Shown one piece after another: positions 1 to 12,471 of a stretch of 64,000 bases of DNA (the stretch's first letter is position 1; each line of letters opens with the position of its first letter). The notes beneath the pieces are model-generated. The model saw only the letters and a list, made by a program, of their open reading frames with translations, made no database searches and was not told the origin of the DNA. Source of the stretch: Macrococcoides canis (GTDB lineage: Bacteria; Bacillota; Bacilli; Staphylococcales; Staphylococcaceae); the NCBI RefSeq assembly GCF_002119805.1, contig NZ_CP021059.1:1-64000 (forward strand), read 5' to 3'. The position numbers and the translations under genes were made by a program.

Positions 1-106
1 GTGTGTAACTTGTGGATAATTAATTTAGGACTTGTTATTAATATTATACACAACCACATTTTATGTGTATAACTAAAAAGAATTTTGATTAGAAAGAGGA
101 TATTTT
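1..106. promoter_or_regulatory. oriC: oriC, DnaA boxes upstream of dnaA
   Basis: Three 9-mers fit the DnaA box TTATNCACA on one strand or the other: TGTGGATAA at 11-19, TTATACACA at 44-52 and TGTGTATAA at 64-72. They sit directly before dnaA, where Firmicutes carry the first half of the bipartite origin and the site of dnaA autoregulation. The window begins inside this region, so further boxes may lie to the left. Confidence 0.85.
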
Positions 107-1444
107 ATGAGCGGAATAGATACCATCTGGGAAAAAGTACTCGCAAATATAAAACAGAGGCTTGCACCTGCAAGTTATGAAACATGGTTTAAAGAAACGA
201 AAATAAAAGTATTAAATAATCATCAAGTAGTCATTCAGGCGCCTACTTCTTTTATTTCAGAATGGCTTCAAACAAATTATATTGATTTTATTCAAGAAGC
301 ATTTATTGAAGAGATTGGAGAGAAACTCAATGTAAAAGTGATTTCCTCTGAAGATGAACTAGCAAATAACGAACAAGAAGTCCCTGCAAGAAGAATTCAG
401 CAAACAAATCAAGAGCCATTGCCTAATCAATTAAATACAGATAATACATTTGATACATTCGTAATCGGCAGTGGAAACCGATTCAGTCATGCTGCAAGTT
501 TAGCTGTCGCTGAAGCACCCGCAAAAGCTTATAACCCACTATTTATATATGGTGGTGTAGGACTTGGTAAAACACACTTAATGCATGCAATTGGGCATTA
601 CGTGATGGAACATAAAGAAAATGCAAAAGTTGTTTATATATCCAGTGAAAAGTTTATGAATGAATTTATTAACTCTATTAAAGATAATAAGACTGAAGAG
701 TTTAGATCAAAATATCGAAATGTCGATGTCCTTCTAATTGATGATATTCAGTTTCTTGCTGGTAAAGAATCAACTCAAGAAGAGTTCTTCCACACTTTCA
801 ATGAGTTACATCAGAACCATAAACAAATTGTAATCTCTAGTGACCGTGCGCCAAAAGAAATCCCAACATTAGAAGAACGTCTTCGTACCCGCTTCGAATG
901 GGGATTAATTACTGATGTAACGCCACCTGACCTGGAAACTAGAATTGCTATCTTAAGAAAGAAGTCAGAAGAAGAAAATATTGATATCCCAAACGAAGCA
1001 ATGCTTTATATCGCTACTCAAATTCAGTCCAATATTCGTGAATTAGAAGGTGCTTTAACACGTGTTTCTGCATATTCAAAGCTTGTAAATCGTGAGCTTA
1101 ATTCTGATCTTGTTGCTGAAGCATTAAAAGATATTATCGCTACTAGTAAACCTAAGAAAGTAACGATTAAGGATATTCAACTTGCAGTCGGGGAATATTA
1201 TAATGTACGTCTTGAAGATTTTAGTGCTAAAAAACGTACGAAATCTATTGCTTTTCCTAGACAAATAGCAATGTACCTTGCACGTGAACTCACAGACTTC
1301 TCTTTACCTAAGATAGGCGAAGAATTTGGTGGACGAGATCATACTACAGTGATACATGCACATGAAAAGATCAAAAATCAGCTAGAAACAGATGAAAGCT
1401 TAAAAAATGAACTGAAGAATATCGAAAAAGATATCACCAGCTAA
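107..1444 (+). CDS. dnaA: Chromosomal replication initiator DnaA
   Basis: DnaA binds the origin boxes, opens the duplex and helps load the replicative helicase. The 445-aa protein has the usual layout: an N-terminal interaction domain (about 1-80), a short linker, an AAA+ core with Walker [10 protein letters not shown] (149-157) and Walker B LLIDDIQ (209-215), and a C-terminal DNA-binding helix-turn-helix region around residues 395-425 ending in the signature [12 protein letters not shown]. The ATG at 107 follows a purine-rich AGAAAGAGG ribosome binding site. DnaA boxes lie on both sides, which points to autoregulation. Length and motifs are typical and nothing looks damaged. Confidence 0.99.
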   Translation: MSGIDTIWEKVLANIKQRLAPASYETWFKETKIKVLNNHQVVIQAPTSFISEWLQTNYIDFIQEAFIEEIGEKLNVKVISSEDELANNEQEVPARRIQQTNQEPLPNQLNTDNTFDTFVIGSGNRFSHAASLAVAEAPAKAYNPLFIYGGVGLGKTHLMHAIGHYVMEHKENAKVVYISSEKFMNEFINSIKDNKTEEFRSKYRNVDVLLIDDIQFLAGKESTQEEFFHTFNELHQNHKQIVISSDRAPKEIPTLEERLRTRFEWGLITDVTPPDLETRIAILRKKSEEENIDIPNEAMLYIATQIQSNIRELEGALTRVSAYSKLVNRELNSDLVAEALKDIIATSKPKKVTIKDIQLAVGEYYNVRLEDFSAKKRTKSIAFPRQIAMYLARELTDFSLPKIGEEFGGRDHTTVIHAHEKIKNQLETDESLKNELKNIEKDITS

Positions 1445-1618
1445 TTGTGTATATTGTGGATAACGATGCTCAGTTTACGCACAAGTTATGCACATGTGGA
1501 TACTTAGAGACTCTTATTATCAATCCACTTATCCACGTATTCACAGCCCCTATTACTATTATTACTATTTTAAAAAAGATATTATATAGTTATAAATATC
1601 AATTAAGGAGATTTATCT
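1445..1618. promoter_or_regulatory. oriC: oriC, dnaA-dnaN DnaA boxes, DnaA-trios and unwinding region
   Basis: This gap carries TGTGGATAA (1455-1463), TTATGCACA (1486-1494), a near match at 1495-1503 and TTATCCACG (1529-1537). It is followed by CCCC and a run of triplets TAT-TAC-TAT-TAT-TAC-TAT at 1551-1568, then a very AT-rich stretch up to the dnaN ribosome binding site (AAGGAG near 1605). The order boxes, GC-rich cap, triplets and AT-rich DNA is the basal unwinding system known from Bacillus subtilis, where DnaA-trios guide DnaA onto single strands. The trio assignment rests on pattern only. Confidence 0.85.
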
Positions 1619-2752
1619 ATGAAATTTACAATACAAAGAGACTATTTTATTGCACAGTTAAATGACACTTTAAAGGCAATCTCACCAAGAACAACATTAC
1701 CTGTATTAACTGGTATTAAATTAGATGTATTTGATAACCGTCTTGTATTAACAGGTTCAGATTCGGAAGTATCTATAGAAATTACGATTCCTTCTGAACT
1801 TAATCATGAAGAAATTTTAACGGTAGAAGATAAAGGATCAATCGTATTGCCAGGTAGATTCTTCGTTGATATCATCAAGAAACTTCCTGCTGACACAGTA
1901 ACCATTGAAACAAATGATCAGTTCCAGGCAAAAATCACATCAGGGCAATCAGAGTTCAATGTTTCAGGAATTGATTCTGATCAATATCCACTTCTGCCAC
2001 AAGTAAGCGAAGAAGAAGCAATTACATTACCGGTAAAAGTACTTAAAAATATTATAAAGCAAACAAATTTTGCAGTGTCCACGTCAGAAACACGGCCAGT
2101 GTTAACAGGTGTTAACTGGCTTATAAGAGATAACGTATTAAACTGTACTGCAACAGATTCACATCGCTTAGCTTTACGCAAACTTAAACTAGAAGACACA
2201 AATATCAATGAAATTAATGTTATTATTCCTGGTAAAGCTTTAAGTGAACTCAATAAAATTATTGGAGATAATGAAAATACGATAGATATCTTCTTCGCTT
2301 CAAACCAAGTGTTATTTAAAGTCGGTCATATCAACTTTATTTCACGTTTACTAGAAGGAAACTATCCAGATACATCAAGATTGTTCCCTGAGAGCTCAGA
2401 AACAGCACTATCAATCAATAATGGTGACTTTTTCCATGCAATAGATCGTGCATCTTTGTTAGCGCGTGAAGGTGGAAATAATGTCATCAAACTATCTGCA
2501 ACTGACAATGCGGTAGAGTTGTCTTCTACGTCGCCTGAAATAGGGACTGTAAAGGAAGATGTAAAAACAACTAAATTTGATGGCACTGGAATTAAGATTT
2601 CTTTTAACTCTAAATATATGATGGATGCATTACGCGCAATTGATGTTGATGATGTGCGTGTAGAATTCTTTGGTACGATGAGACCTTTCATTCTAAAACC
2701 TGACGAAGACGACAATTTAATCCAGCTGATCTTACCGATAAGAACATATTAA
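1619..2752 (+). CDS. dnaN: DNA polymerase III beta sliding clamp
   Basis: DnaN forms the ring-shaped dimer that tethers DNA polymerase III and other clamp-binding enzymes to DNA. The 377-aa length is that of the family, and the sequence has the three-fold clamp architecture. Recognisable stretches are FNSKYMMDALRA and the C-terminal LILPIRTY, which closes the peptide-binding pocket. The ATG at 1619 follows AAGGAG at good spacing. It is the second gene after the origin, as in other Firmicutes, and is followed by a strong hairpin terminator. Confidence 0.99.
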   Translation: MKFTIQRDYFIAQLNDTLKAISPRTTLPVLTGIKLDVFDNRLVLTGSDSEVSIEITIPSELNHEEILTVEDKGSIVLPGRFFVDIIKKLPADTVTIETNDQFQAKITSGQSEFNVSGIDSDQYPLLPQVSEEEAITLPVKVLKNIIKQTNFAVSTSETRPVLTGVNWLIRDNVLNCTATDSHRLALRKLKLEDTNINEINVIIPGKALSELNKIIGDNENTIDIFFASNQVLFKVGHINFISRLLEGNYPDTSRLFPESSETALSINNGDFFHAIDRASLLAREGGNNVIKLSATDNAVELSSTSPEIGTVKEDVKTTKFDGTGIKISFNSKYMMDALRAIDVDDVRVEFFGTMRPFILKPDEDDNLIQLILPIRTY

Positions 2753-2781
2753 AACTGAGCGTTTGCTCAGTTTTTTATTTT
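2753..2781 (+). terminator. Rho-independent terminator after dnaN
   Basis: An AACTGAGC / GCTCAGTT stem with a four-base loop is followed by a run of T. It begins at the dnaN stop codon and separates dnaN from the ABC transporter operon. Confidence 0.9.
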
Positions 2782-2851
2782 GGTTATATTTTGAAAGAAG
2801 TACAATGAAAATTGTATAATATTTCTAGAAAATACAATAAAGGAGATTCCT

Positions 2852-3748
2852 ATGTTAAAACTTGAAAATGTATCAAAACAGTTTGAAGCGTTTAAAGCTG
2901 TGGATAACATCAGCATCGAAGTGCCTCAAGGAGAAATGCTCGGCTTTCTTGGTGGAAATGGTGCAGGTAAGACAACAACTTTCAGAATGATTCTTGGATT
3001 GCTGGAAAAATCATCAGGAACAATTACTTTTAATGGGAAACCGATAAATTACTCTGTGACAGATAATATCGGATATCTTCCTGAAGAACGTGGATTAAAT
3101 CCCAAATTAAAAGTATCAGAACAAATTCAATACTTAGCTCGATTAAAAGGCATGAAAAAGTCAGAAATTGATAAAGCATTAGATTATTGGCTTGATCGTT
3201 TCAAAGTACCGGAGAATAAACATAAAAAAATCGAAGAATTATCAAAAGGAAATCAGCAAAAGATTCAATTAATCGGGGCAATTATACATAATCCTAAATT
3301 ATTAATACTGGATGAACCATTCAGTGGATTAGATCCAGTAAACGTTGAACTTCTTAAATCAGCGGTAAAAGAGATGAATGACAATGGAGCAACGATTGTA
3401 TTTAGCTCACATCGGATGGAACATGTGGAAGAGATGTGTGATTATGTGTGTATTTTAAATAAAGGCAAGACGGTTGTTTCAGGCAATATTAAGCAAGTGA
3501 AACATGACTTTGGAAAAAAAGAAATTATTATCGAAGGTAACCACGATTTTAGTCATCTTGCTGAAATAGATGGTGTTGTAAAGTTTAAACAAAATAAAAA
3601 TGATGTAAGATTAACGATTAAAGATCAATCGATTGCACCTATTATTTTTGAAGCGGTAAAAGAAATAGGATTTGTAACAAGATTCCAAGTTGATGAACCT
3701 TCTCTGAACGACATCTTTATTGAGAAAGTAGGTGGTGCAATTGAATAA
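2852..3748 (+). CDS. ABC transporter ATP-binding protein (NatA-like)
   Basis: This is the ATPase subunit of an ABC exporter. Walker A GGNGAGKTT is at residues 34-42, a signature-like LSKGNQQKIQ near 133-142, Walker B LLILDEP near 152-158 and an H-loop SSHRMEH near 188. The C-terminal about 80 residues form the extra domain seen in NatA/YhaQ-type ATPases. The permease gene follows and overlaps its 3' end, so the two are translated together. NatA-type systems are linked to sodium or drug export, but the substrate cannot be read from the sequence. The ATG is preceded by AAAGGAG. Confidence 0.9.
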   Translation: MLKLENVSKQFEAFKAVDNISIEVPQGEMLGFLGGNGAGKTTTFRMILGLLEKSSGTITFNGKPINYSVTDNIGYLPEERGLNPKLKVSEQIQYLARLKGMKKSEIDKALDYWLDRFKVPENKHKKIEELSKGNQQKIQLIGAIIHNPKLLILDEPFSGLDPVNVELLKSAVKEMNDNGATIVFSSHRMEHVEEMCDYVCILNKGKTVVSGNIKQVKHDFGKKEIIIEGNHDFSHLAEIDGVVKFKQNKNDVRLTIKDQSIAPIIFEAVKEIGFVTRFQVDEPSLNDIFIEKVGGAIE

Positions 3749-4982
3749 ATTCATACCGACATTCTGGCTGACATATTGGAAGAAAATATCAAGTAAATCC
3801 TTTATCTTCTCAACGCTCTTCATGATCATTATATTCGTTGGCTTAAGTAACGCTGATAAAATTTATGATTTCTTTGATAAGAGTGAAGAGGACATTACTG
3901 TAATTTCAAGCTCGGACAAAGCTTTAGCTACAGCCTTTAAAGAAAGTTATCAGAAGCTTGACAAGAAAAAGAAGCTAAAAATTGTCGACTTTAAAAAAGG
4001 TGAAGAAGGAATTAAAGATGAAACCTATAAATTTTTAATCGACATCAAAGAAAATAAAGATAAAACAATTGAAGCAAAAGTATATTCGACTGAATATGCC
4101 AGTGATAGTGTAATGGGCGCTGTGCGTTCAACATTAACCGCATTTCAAAGTAATAATATTGCACAATCATTAAATTTATCACAAGATGATCTAAGCCGTG
4201 TAATGAGTGAAGCAAAAGTTACAGATAAAGTCATTAAACCTAAAGATGCAAACGATAATGTATCAGAACAAAGTAAAGCGCTAAATACAGCGATAGTTTA
4301 TGCAGGCTTATTTTTAATCTTTATTATTACGATAAATTATGGAAGTCAAATTGCTACGGAAATTGCGCAAGAAAAATCTTCTCGTGTTATCGAAATGATT
4401 ATTACGAGTATCTCTCCGATTACCCATTTAATGGCGAAAATATTAGGGGTAATCGCTGTGGCAGCGACACAGATGATTATATACGCCATTGCAATTGTCA
4501 TTTGTATATACGCATTTAATTTGGGAGAAACCGTCAGTGAATTAGGTTTTACCTTTGGCAAAGAAAATATAAGGATATTAATATATGCGATTATCTTTTT
4601 AATATTGGGATTACTTATTTATATAAGTTCTAGTGCAATTGTTGGTTCTTTGACAAATCGTATCGAAGATATAGGACAAGCAATTATGCCGGTAACGATG
4701 CTTAATATGATTGCCTTTTATATTGCGATGTTTAGTTTATCTAATCCAGATACATTGCTTGTGAAAGTTGCAAGTTATATTCCATTCTTCACACCTCAAA
4801 TTATGTTACTCAGAACAATTTCAACAAAAACAAGCGATTTCGAGATCATGATGGGTATAGTTATTTGTATTATAACGATTATCTTACTGTTCTTTATTGC
4901 CGCTAAAATTTATAAAGGAAGTGTATTCAGTACAGACAAAAGTATGTTTAAAAACTTCAAACGTGCGCTTAAGACTAAATAA
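3741..4982 (+). CDS. ABC transporter permease (NatB/ABC-2 family)
   Basis: This is the membrane partner of the preceding ATPase. One N-terminal transmembrane helix is followed by a large extracytoplasmic domain (about residues 45-180) and a cluster of five or six C-terminal helices, the usual shape of ABC-2 permeases of the NatB/YhaP type. The sequence EIAQEKSSRVIEMI after the second helix is typical of the family. The reading frame opens with a GTG at 3732. I prefer the TTG at 3741 because an AGGTGG sequence lies about five bases before it, but this start is uncertain. The gene overlaps the ATPase gene by a few bases. Confidence 0.85.
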   Translation: MNKFIPTFWLTYWKKISSKSFIFSTLFMIIIFVGLSNADKIYDFFDKSEEDITVISSSDKALATAFKESYQKLDKKKKLKIVDFKKGEEGIKDETYKFLIDIKENKDKTIEAKVYSTEYASDSVMGAVRSTLTAFQSNNIAQSLNLSQDDLSRVMSEAKVTDKVIKPKDANDNVSEQSKALNTAIVYAGLFLIFIITINYGSQIATEIAQEKSSRVIEMIITSISPITHLMAKILGVIAVAATQMIIYAIAIVICIYAFNLGETVSELGFTFGKENIRILIYAIIFLILGLLIYISSSAIVGSLTNRIEDIGQAIMPVTMLNMIAFYIAMFSLSNPDTLLVKVASYIPFFTPQIMLLRTISTKTSDFEIMMGIVICIITIILLFFIAAKIYKGSVFSTDKSMFKNFKRALKTK

Positions 4983-5071
4983 TGTCACAAAATCTTAATG
5001 ATTATTCACGTGCAATATTTGGCCAATTAATATAAAATTTATACTATCAATAAATTTTATAGGAGATAATT

Positions 5072-5776
5072 ATGAAAAATAAAGGATCATTAATTTTTAC
5101 GATGATAATGACTTTACTTGTTATTGGAGTCATTGCTGCATTGGTCATTTCAAACCAAAGTAAGAAAGAAAGTTCTGTAGATACGGAATCATTAGGTACC
5201 GCTGATACAAACAATCAGCAAGGTTTAAAACTATTGGATAAAATTGATATTAAAGATCAACCGATGATTGGTAAAGATGATGCAAAGGTGACTATCATAG
5301 AATTTGGAGATTTTAAATGTCCTGCATGTAAGGTGTTTGAATTAGATATCAAACCTGATTTGAAAAAGAAATACATAGATAGCGGAAAAGCTAAGATGTA
5401 TTTCATTAATACACCATTTCATGGTGAAGGATCGATGCTTGGTAGTCTGGCAGCTGAGACATTGATTAAACAAGAACCAGAAAAGTACAGTGCATTTCAA
5501 CAGGCGTTATTTGAAATGCAACCAGATACAGAAGAAGAATGGTTGACGATTGATGCTGTTAAGAAGGCAGCAAAAACGGCCTCTGTCAGCAATGTTGATA
5601 AACTTGTAAAAGATGTTGAAGCGTTAAAAGAAAAAGCGGCAGTTGAAAAGGATATTAGTCTCGTTGAAAAACATAATGTGACAATGACACCGACGATTAT
5701 TGTAAATGGAAAAGAAGTTAAAAATCCAATGGATCCAGCTGAAGTGGATAAAGTAATCGATGAGGCAGTTAAATAA
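5072..5776 (+). CDS. bdbD: DsbA-family thiol-disulfide oxidoreductase (BdbD-like)
   Basis: This is a membrane-anchored thioredoxin-fold protein that introduces disulfides into exported proteins. An N-terminal hydrophobic helix (about residues 8-26) acts as anchor or signal. The redox centre is CPAC at 83-86 in the context FGDFKCPACKVFE, and the cis-proline loop MTPTII is near residue 203. The 234-aa length fits BdbD/DsbA-like proteins. The next gene is a BdbC/DsbB-type quinone reductase whose ATG overlaps this gene's stop codon (TAATG), so the pair makes up a complete oxidative folding couple. Confidence 0.9.
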   Translation: MKNKGSLIFTMIMTLLVIGVIAALVISNQSKKESSVDTESLGTADTNNQQGLKLLDKIDIKDQPMIGKDDAKVTIIEFGDFKCPACKVFELDIKPDLKKKYIDSGKAKMYFINTPFHGEGSMLGSLAAETLIKQEPEKYSAFQQALFEMQPDTEEEWLTIDAVKKAAKTASVSNVDKLVKDVEALKEKAAVEKDISLVEKHNVTMTPTIIVNGKEVKNPMDPAEVDKVIDEAVK

Positions 5777-6192
5777 TGAAAAATACTAAATATTTTTATA
5801 TTTCCTGGGTAATTGCACTTGTCGCAACGTTAGGAAGTTTGTATTTTTCTCAAATACGTCATTTTATTCCTTGTGAAATGTGCTGGTATCAGAGAATACT
5901 CATGTATCCTATTGTAATTATTGCAGGATTTGCAGTATTTAATCACACTTATCATTATAAATATTTAATAATGACTTTCTCTATCATTGGTTTTTGTTTC
6001 TCATGTTATCATTATATGGAGCAGAAGATACCAGGATTTGCAGAAATTAAGCCGTGTGTTGGAGGCGTGCCATGTAGTGCTCAGTATATTAATTATTTTG
6101 GATTTATCACGATTCCATTTTTAGCAGGCACTGCATTTTTATTAATTACTATTGCTATGTTGTGTGTAAAAAAAGAAAATTATACTAATTAA
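5776..6192 (+). CDS. bdbC: Disulfide bond formation protein, BdbC/DsbB family
   Basis: This is a small four-helix membrane protein (138 aa) that reoxidises the DsbA-like partner by passing electrons to quinones. It has the two expected external cysteine pairs: IPCEMCWYQR between helices 1 and 2, and KPCVGGVPC between helices 3 and 4. It starts on the last base of the bdbD stop codon, which implies translational coupling. S. aureus lacks a BdbC homologue as far as I recall, which is one reason to prefer Macrococcus or a relative. Confidence 0.92.
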   Translation: MKNTKYFYISWVIALVATLGSLYFSQIRHFIPCEMCWYQRILMYPIVIIAGFAVFNHTYHYKYLIMTFSIIGFCFSCYHYMEQKIPGFAEIKPCVGGVPCSAQYINYFGFITIPFLAGTAFLLITIAMLCVKKENYTN

Positions 6193-6217
6193 ATTTTAAT
6201 AATTATGATTTATGTGT

Positions 6218-6254
6218 AAAAGCGTTGGAATATCTTATTCCAACGCTTTTTATT
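6218..6254 (+). terminator. Terminator after bdbC
   Basis: A perfect 15-bp stem beginning AAAAGCGTTGG and closing CCAACGCTTTT with a three-base loop. The A and T tracts would let it work in both directions. Confidence 0.9.
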
Positions 6255-6330
6255 CTCTTAAAACACATGCATTTTTTGTGAATTAACGGTATAATTATAT
6301 AATGACTGAATGATAGGAGTGAGCCGTGAA

Positions 6331-6552
6331 ATGATAAATATTATCGAACTTGATAAAGAAATTACATTAGGACAATTTCTGAAATCAGAAGGCATTATTT
6401 CTACAGGTGGACAAGCGAAATGGTATTTGCAGGATCATCCTGTAGTCTTGAATGGGGAACCTGAAAATCGACGTGGTAAGAAACTAATGCAGGATGATTT
6501 ACTTGAAGTCGAAGGTGAAATGTATCAGATCACGTACAAGACGATAGAATGA
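6331..6552 (+). CDS. yaaA: S4-domain RNA-binding protein YaaA
   Basis: This small protein (73 aa) consists of an S4-type RNA-binding domain: [18 protein letters not shown], a middle segment [13 protein letters not shown] and a C-terminal strand. YaaA is the conserved neighbour of recF and has been linked to ribosome assembly in Bacillus. The frame opens at 6310, but AGGAG at 6315-6319 followed by ATG at 6331 gives a better start. Its 3' end overlaps recF (ATGA), so the two are probably co-translated. Confidence 0.9.
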   Translation: MINIIELDKEITLGQFLKSEGIISTGGQAKWYLQDHPVVLNGEPENRRGKKLMQDDLLEVEGEMYQITYKTIE

Positions 6553-7658
6553 AATTAAAGACGTTAACGCTGACTCATTATCGTAACTATGAAGAAGCTG
6601 AATTAAAGTTTAGCGATGAAGTGAACATCTTTATCGGAATTAACGCACAAGGTAAGACAAATTTATTAGAAGCCATCTATTGTCTTGCTATGGCTAAGAG
6701 TCATAGAACATCGAATGATAAAGAATTAATTGGATGGGGACATGATTATAGTCATATTGAGGGTTCTTTAGCATATAGACATGGGGAGATGCCGTTGTCA
6801 TTATCCATCTCTAAAAAGGGTAAGAAAGCGAAAGTTAATTATTTAGAACAAAAAAGATTAACGGAATACATTGGACATATGAATGTTGTTCTATTCGCTC
6901 CTGAAGATCTAAATCTTGTTAAAGGAAGTCCACAAATCAGAAGGCGTTTTATAGATATGGAGATAGGACAAATTTCTGCAGTATATCTTAACGAACTTTC
7001 AAACTATCAAAGATTACTGAAACAGAAGAATCATCTGCTGAAGCAAATGAAACTGTCCGGTAATAAAGATACGACGATGCTCGAGGTGATAAATGAGCAA
7101 TTTGCGCAATATGCTGTAAAGCTTACGCTGCGACGCAAATCATTTGTCGATAATTTAGAAAAGCTAGCAATACCGATACATAAAGGTATTACAAAAGGTA
7201 AAGAGCAACTATCTCTGATTTACAATGCGAGTTTAAATCAACAGCTGTCTGAGCAGGAAATGGTTGAAGAAACTTTGGAGCTATTAAACGCGCAGATGGA
7301 TAAAGAGATTGAAAGAACGCAAAGCTTATATGGACCACATCGAGATGATCTAGAATTTAAGATCAATGATATCGATGTACAAACTTATGGTTCTCAAGGG
7401 CAGCAGCGGACTACTGCACTTTCTGTAAAATTAGCTGAAATCGAACTGATTCATCAGGAAATCGGAGAATATCCTATTTTGTTACTGGATGATGTGTTAA
7501 GTGAACTGGATGATTTTAGACAGACCCACTTACTGACGACAATCCAGCATAAAGTACAAACTTTTGTGACGACAACATCTGTAGAAGGTATAGAGCATGA
7601 AACAATTAATAGAGCGAAATTATTTAATGTATCAGATGGACAAATTTCGACTAACTAA
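6549..7658 (+). CDS. recF: DNA replication and repair protein RecF
   Basis: RecF is an SMC-like ATPase that helps load RecA at single-strand gaps. Walker [10 protein letters not shown] lies at residues 30-38. The C-terminal ABC-type signature [12 protein letters not shown] (around 282-293) and Walker [12 protein letters not shown] (around 315-325) are intact. The 369-aa length is normal. The start overlaps the yaaA stop by four bases and gyrB begins a few bases downstream, so yaaA-recF-gyrB-gyrA read as one operon. Confidence 0.98.
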   Translation: MKLKTLTLTHYRNYEEAELKFSDEVNIFIGINAQGKTNLLEAIYCLAMAKSHRTSNDKELIGWGHDYSHIEGSLAYRHGEMPLSLSISKKGKKAKVNYLEQKRLTEYIGHMNVVLFAPEDLNLVKGSPQIRRRFIDMEIGQISAVYLNELSNYQRLLKQKNHLLKQMKLSGNKDTTMLEVINEQFAQYAVKLTLRRKSFVDNLEKLAIPIHKGITKGKEQLSLIYNASLNQQLSEQEMVEETLELLNAQMDKEIERTQSLYGPHRDDLEFKINDIDVQTYGSQGQQRTTALSVKLAEIELIHQEIGEYPILLLDDVLSELDDFRQTHLLTTIQHKVQTFVTTTSVEGIEHETINRAKLFNVSDGQISTN

Positions 7659-7665
7659 AGGATAG

Positions 7666-9594
<1,929 letters not shown>

Positions 9595-9621
9595 AGATAG
9601 TATTTTAAGGAGGCGCCATCT

Positions 9622-12276
9622 ATGGCTTTAGACCATGATTCAAAATTGAAGGAGCAAAATATCGTCAAAGAAATGAAAGATTCATTTCTAGATTATGCAA
9701 TGAGTGTCATTGTTTCGCGTGCATTACCAGATGTTCGTGACGGAATGAAACCTGTTCACCGTCGAATACTGTACGGTATGAACAATCAAGGAATGACACC
9801 AGACAAACCATACAAGAAATCTGCACGTATTGTCGGAGATGTAATGGGTAAATATCATCCGCACGGAGATTCTTCTATATACGAGGCAATGGTGCGTATG
9901 GCGCAGGATTTCAGCTACCGTTACATGCTTGTCGATGGTCAAGGTAACTTTGGTTCTATGGATGGCGACGGAGCAGCTGCAATGCGATATACGGAAGCAC
10001 GTATGTCAAAGATTGCAATGGAACTTATGCGTGATATTAATAAGGACACAATTGACTTTACAGATAACTACGACGGAAATGAACGCGAACCTGTTGTATT
10101 ACCGTCGAGGTTTCCGAACCTGCTTGTAAATGGAGCTTCTGGTATTGCAGTAGGAATGGCAACAAATATTCCGCCACATAACTTAACAGAAGTCATCAAT
10201 GGTGTATTAGAGCTAAGTAAAAACCCTGATATTTCTATTCCTGAATTAATGGAATTCATTCAAGGGCCAGATTTTCCTACGGCTGGTCTAATATTGGGAC
10301 GAAGTGGTATACGTCGAGCATATGAAACAGGACGTGGTTCTGTAATTATGCGTGCTAAAACATTAATCGAGACGCGTCCAAATGGTAAAGAGACGATTAT
10401 TATTTCAGAAATTCCTTACCAAGTTAATAAAGCGAGATTAGTCGAAAAAATTGCAGAATTGGCACGTGATAAAAAGGTAGACGGTATTACAGACCTTCGT
10501 GACGAAACAAGTTTAAAAGAAGGTGTACGTATTGTTATCGACGTACGCCGTGATGCAAATGCAAGTGTAATCCTTAACAATTTATACAAGCAGACACCAC
10601 TTCAAACATCGTTTGGTGTGAATATGCTGGCACTTGTAGATGGTAAACCGCAAGTTTTAAATATTAAGCAAGCAATTTATCATTATCTTGAACATCAGAA
10701 AACTGTTGTTCGTCGACGAACTGCTTATAATTTAAAGAAAGCAGAAGACCGTGCACATATTCTGGAAGGATTAAGAATTGCGCTTGATCACATTGATGAA
10801 ATCATAGCTTTAATTAGAGCTTCTAGTAACGATGCCGAAGCATTACAAGGATTACAAGAGCAATTTAAACTGTCAGAGCGTCAGGCACAGGCAATCCTTG
10901 ATATGCGCTTACGTCGATTAACAGGTCTGGAAAGAGATAAAATTGAGTCTGAATATCAAGAACTGCTGAAGTATATCGATGAACTCCGTGCGATATTAGC
11001 AGATGAAGAGAAGTTACTGCAGATTATTCGCGATGAATTAATTGAAATTCGTGATAAATATGGGGATGAGCGCCGTACTGAAATCGTTGCTGGCGGGTTA
11101 GAAGATCTTGAAGATGAAGATTTAATAGATGAAGAAAATATCGTAATTACATTGAGCAGTAATAACTATATTAAACGTCTACCAGCTTCAACTTATCGTG
11201 CACAGCATCGTGGTGGAAGAGGAATTCAAGGTATGAATACTTTGGATGAAGACTTCGTCAGTCAAATGGTAACGACTTCTACACATGATAATGTCCTGTT
11301 CTTTACGAATAAAGGTCGTGTGTATAAAGTAAAAGGATACGAAATACCTGAACTGTCAAGACAATCAAAAGGTATCCCGATTGTTAACGTGATTGAATTA
11401 GATAAAGATGAATCAATCAGTACGATGATTGCAGTGAAAAATCTTGAGCGTGAAGATGCTTATATTATATTTGCAACAAAACATGGATTGATTAAACGTT
11501 CTAACTTATCTCATTTCTCTCGTATTAACAAAAACGGTAAAATAGCGATTAACTTTAGAGAAGAAGATGAATTGATTGCAGTTAGATTAACAGATGGTAA
11601 TAAGCAATTGATTATAGGAACAAAACACGCTTCTCTTATTCGTTTTGAAGAGAATAAATTACGTCCTTTAGGCCGTACAGCTGCAGGAGTTAAAGGTATC
11701 AGTCTACGCGAAGGTGACGAAGTGATTGGATTAGATGTAATAGAATCTAATGACGAACATGAAGTGCTGATTGTCACTGAGAATGGATACGGAAAGCGTA
11801 CGAAGGAAAGTGAATATCGAATTTCAAATCGTGGTGGTAAAGGAATTAAAACTGCAACGATTACTGAGAAGAATGGAAATCTTGTCTGTATTACGACTGT
11901 GAATGGCAATGAAGATATTATGATTGTAACAGACCATGGTGTGATTATTCGACTTGATGTTGCTGAATTCTCACAAAACGGTCGTTCTGCACAAGGAGTA
12001 CGCTTGATTCGACTTGATGAAGGACAATTTGTTGCTACTGTTGCTAAAGTTGAAAAAGAAGAAGAAGAAGTGATAGATGCGGACAAGGCACCAGGAGAAG
12101 TTATTGCAGAACAAGGTACAGATTTAACCGAAGCTGCAAATGAAAATATCGATGAAGATATTGATTCAGAAGATGGTCATGTTGTTGGAGTAGTTGAAGA
12201 AGCTACTGTACAGTCAGACGAAGATCCGCTGGAAAACTCTGAATTTGAAGATATGTTTAACGAAAAAGACGAATAA
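9622..12276 (+). CDS. gyrA: DNA gyrase subunit A
   Basis: This is the DNA cleavage and rejoining subunit of gyrase. The active-site tyrosine is Y123 in AMRYTEARM. The quinolone-resistance region reads [10 protein letters not shown] at residues 81-90 with Ser84, Ser85 and Glu88, the wild-type pattern in staphylococci, so no classical resistance substitution is seen there. The C-terminal beta-pinwheel contains the GyrA-box-like QRGGRGI variant ([10 protein letters not shown]), and the last about 70 residues are a strongly acidic tail. An AAGGAGG ribosome binding site precedes the ATG. Confidence 0.98.
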   Translation: MALDHDSKLKEQNIVKEMKDSFLDYAMSVIVSRALPDVRDGMKPVHRRILYGMNNQGMTPDKPYKKSARIVGDVMGKYHPHGDSSIYEAMVRMAQDFSYRYMLVDGQGNFGSMDGDGAAAMRYTEARMSKIAMELMRDINKDTIDFTDNYDGNEREPVVLPSRFPNLLVNGASGIAVGMATNIPPHNLTEVINGVLELSKNPDISIPELMEFIQGPDFPTAGLILGRSGIRRAYETGRGSVIMRAKTLIETRPNGKETIIISEIPYQVNKARLVEKIAELARDKKVDGITDLRDETSLKEGVRIVIDVRRDANASVILNNLYKQTPLQTSFGVNMLALVDGKPQVLNIKQAIYHYLEHQKTVVRRRTAYNLKKAEDRAHILEGLRIALDHIDEIIALIRASSNDAEALQGLQEQFKLSERQAQAILDMRLRRLTGLERDKIESEYQELLKYIDELRAILADEEKLLQIIRDELIEIRDKYGDERRTEIVAGGLEDLEDEDLIDEENIVITLSSNNYIKRLPASTYRAQHRGGRGIQGMNTLDEDFVSQMVTTSTHDNVLFFTNKGRVYKVKGYEIPELSRQSKGIPIVNVIELDKDESISTMIAVKNLEREDAYIIFATKHGLIKRSNLSHFSRINKNGKIAINFREEDELIAVRLTDGNKQLIIGTKHASLIRFEENKLRPLGRTAAGVKGISLREGDEVIGLDVIESNDEHEVLIVTENGYGKRTKESEYRISNRGGKGIKTATITEKNGNLVCITTVNGNEDIMIVTDHGVIIRLDVAEFSQNGRSAQGVRLIRLDEGQFVATVAKVEKEEEEVIDADKAPGEVIAEQGTDLTEAANENIDEDIDSEDGHVVGVVEEATVQSDEDPLENSEFEDMFNEKDE

Positions 12277-12295
12277 TTGTGAAATAAAATTTCTA

Positions 12296-12332
12296 TCCAC
12301 ACAAAGATATATTTCTTTGTGTGGAATTTTTT
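12296..12332 (+). terminator. Terminator after gyrA
   Basis: A 12-bp stem TCCACACAAAGA / TCTTTGTGTGGA followed by a T tract lies about 20 bases after the gyrA stop. Confidence 0.9.
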
Positions 12333-12471
12333 TATAATTTAAAATTACTGTAATGATAATATTTAATCAAAAATAATATTATTAATAAAATAAATTATTT
12401 GCAGTGAAAAGTGTTTAGTAATAAGATAAAAAGGTAATAAAAATATAAAATTATATTTAGGAGCGGTTATA

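Noticed and set aside
1447-1665. 72-aa open frame covering the dnaA-dnaN gap
   Set aside because: It runs over DnaA boxes and the unwinding region, overlaps dnaN and has no ribosome binding site or family resemblance.
11511-12086. 191-aa open frame antisense to gyrA
   Set aside because: Serine- and threonine-rich shadow of the gyrA reading frame with no start signals; the sense gene is certain.
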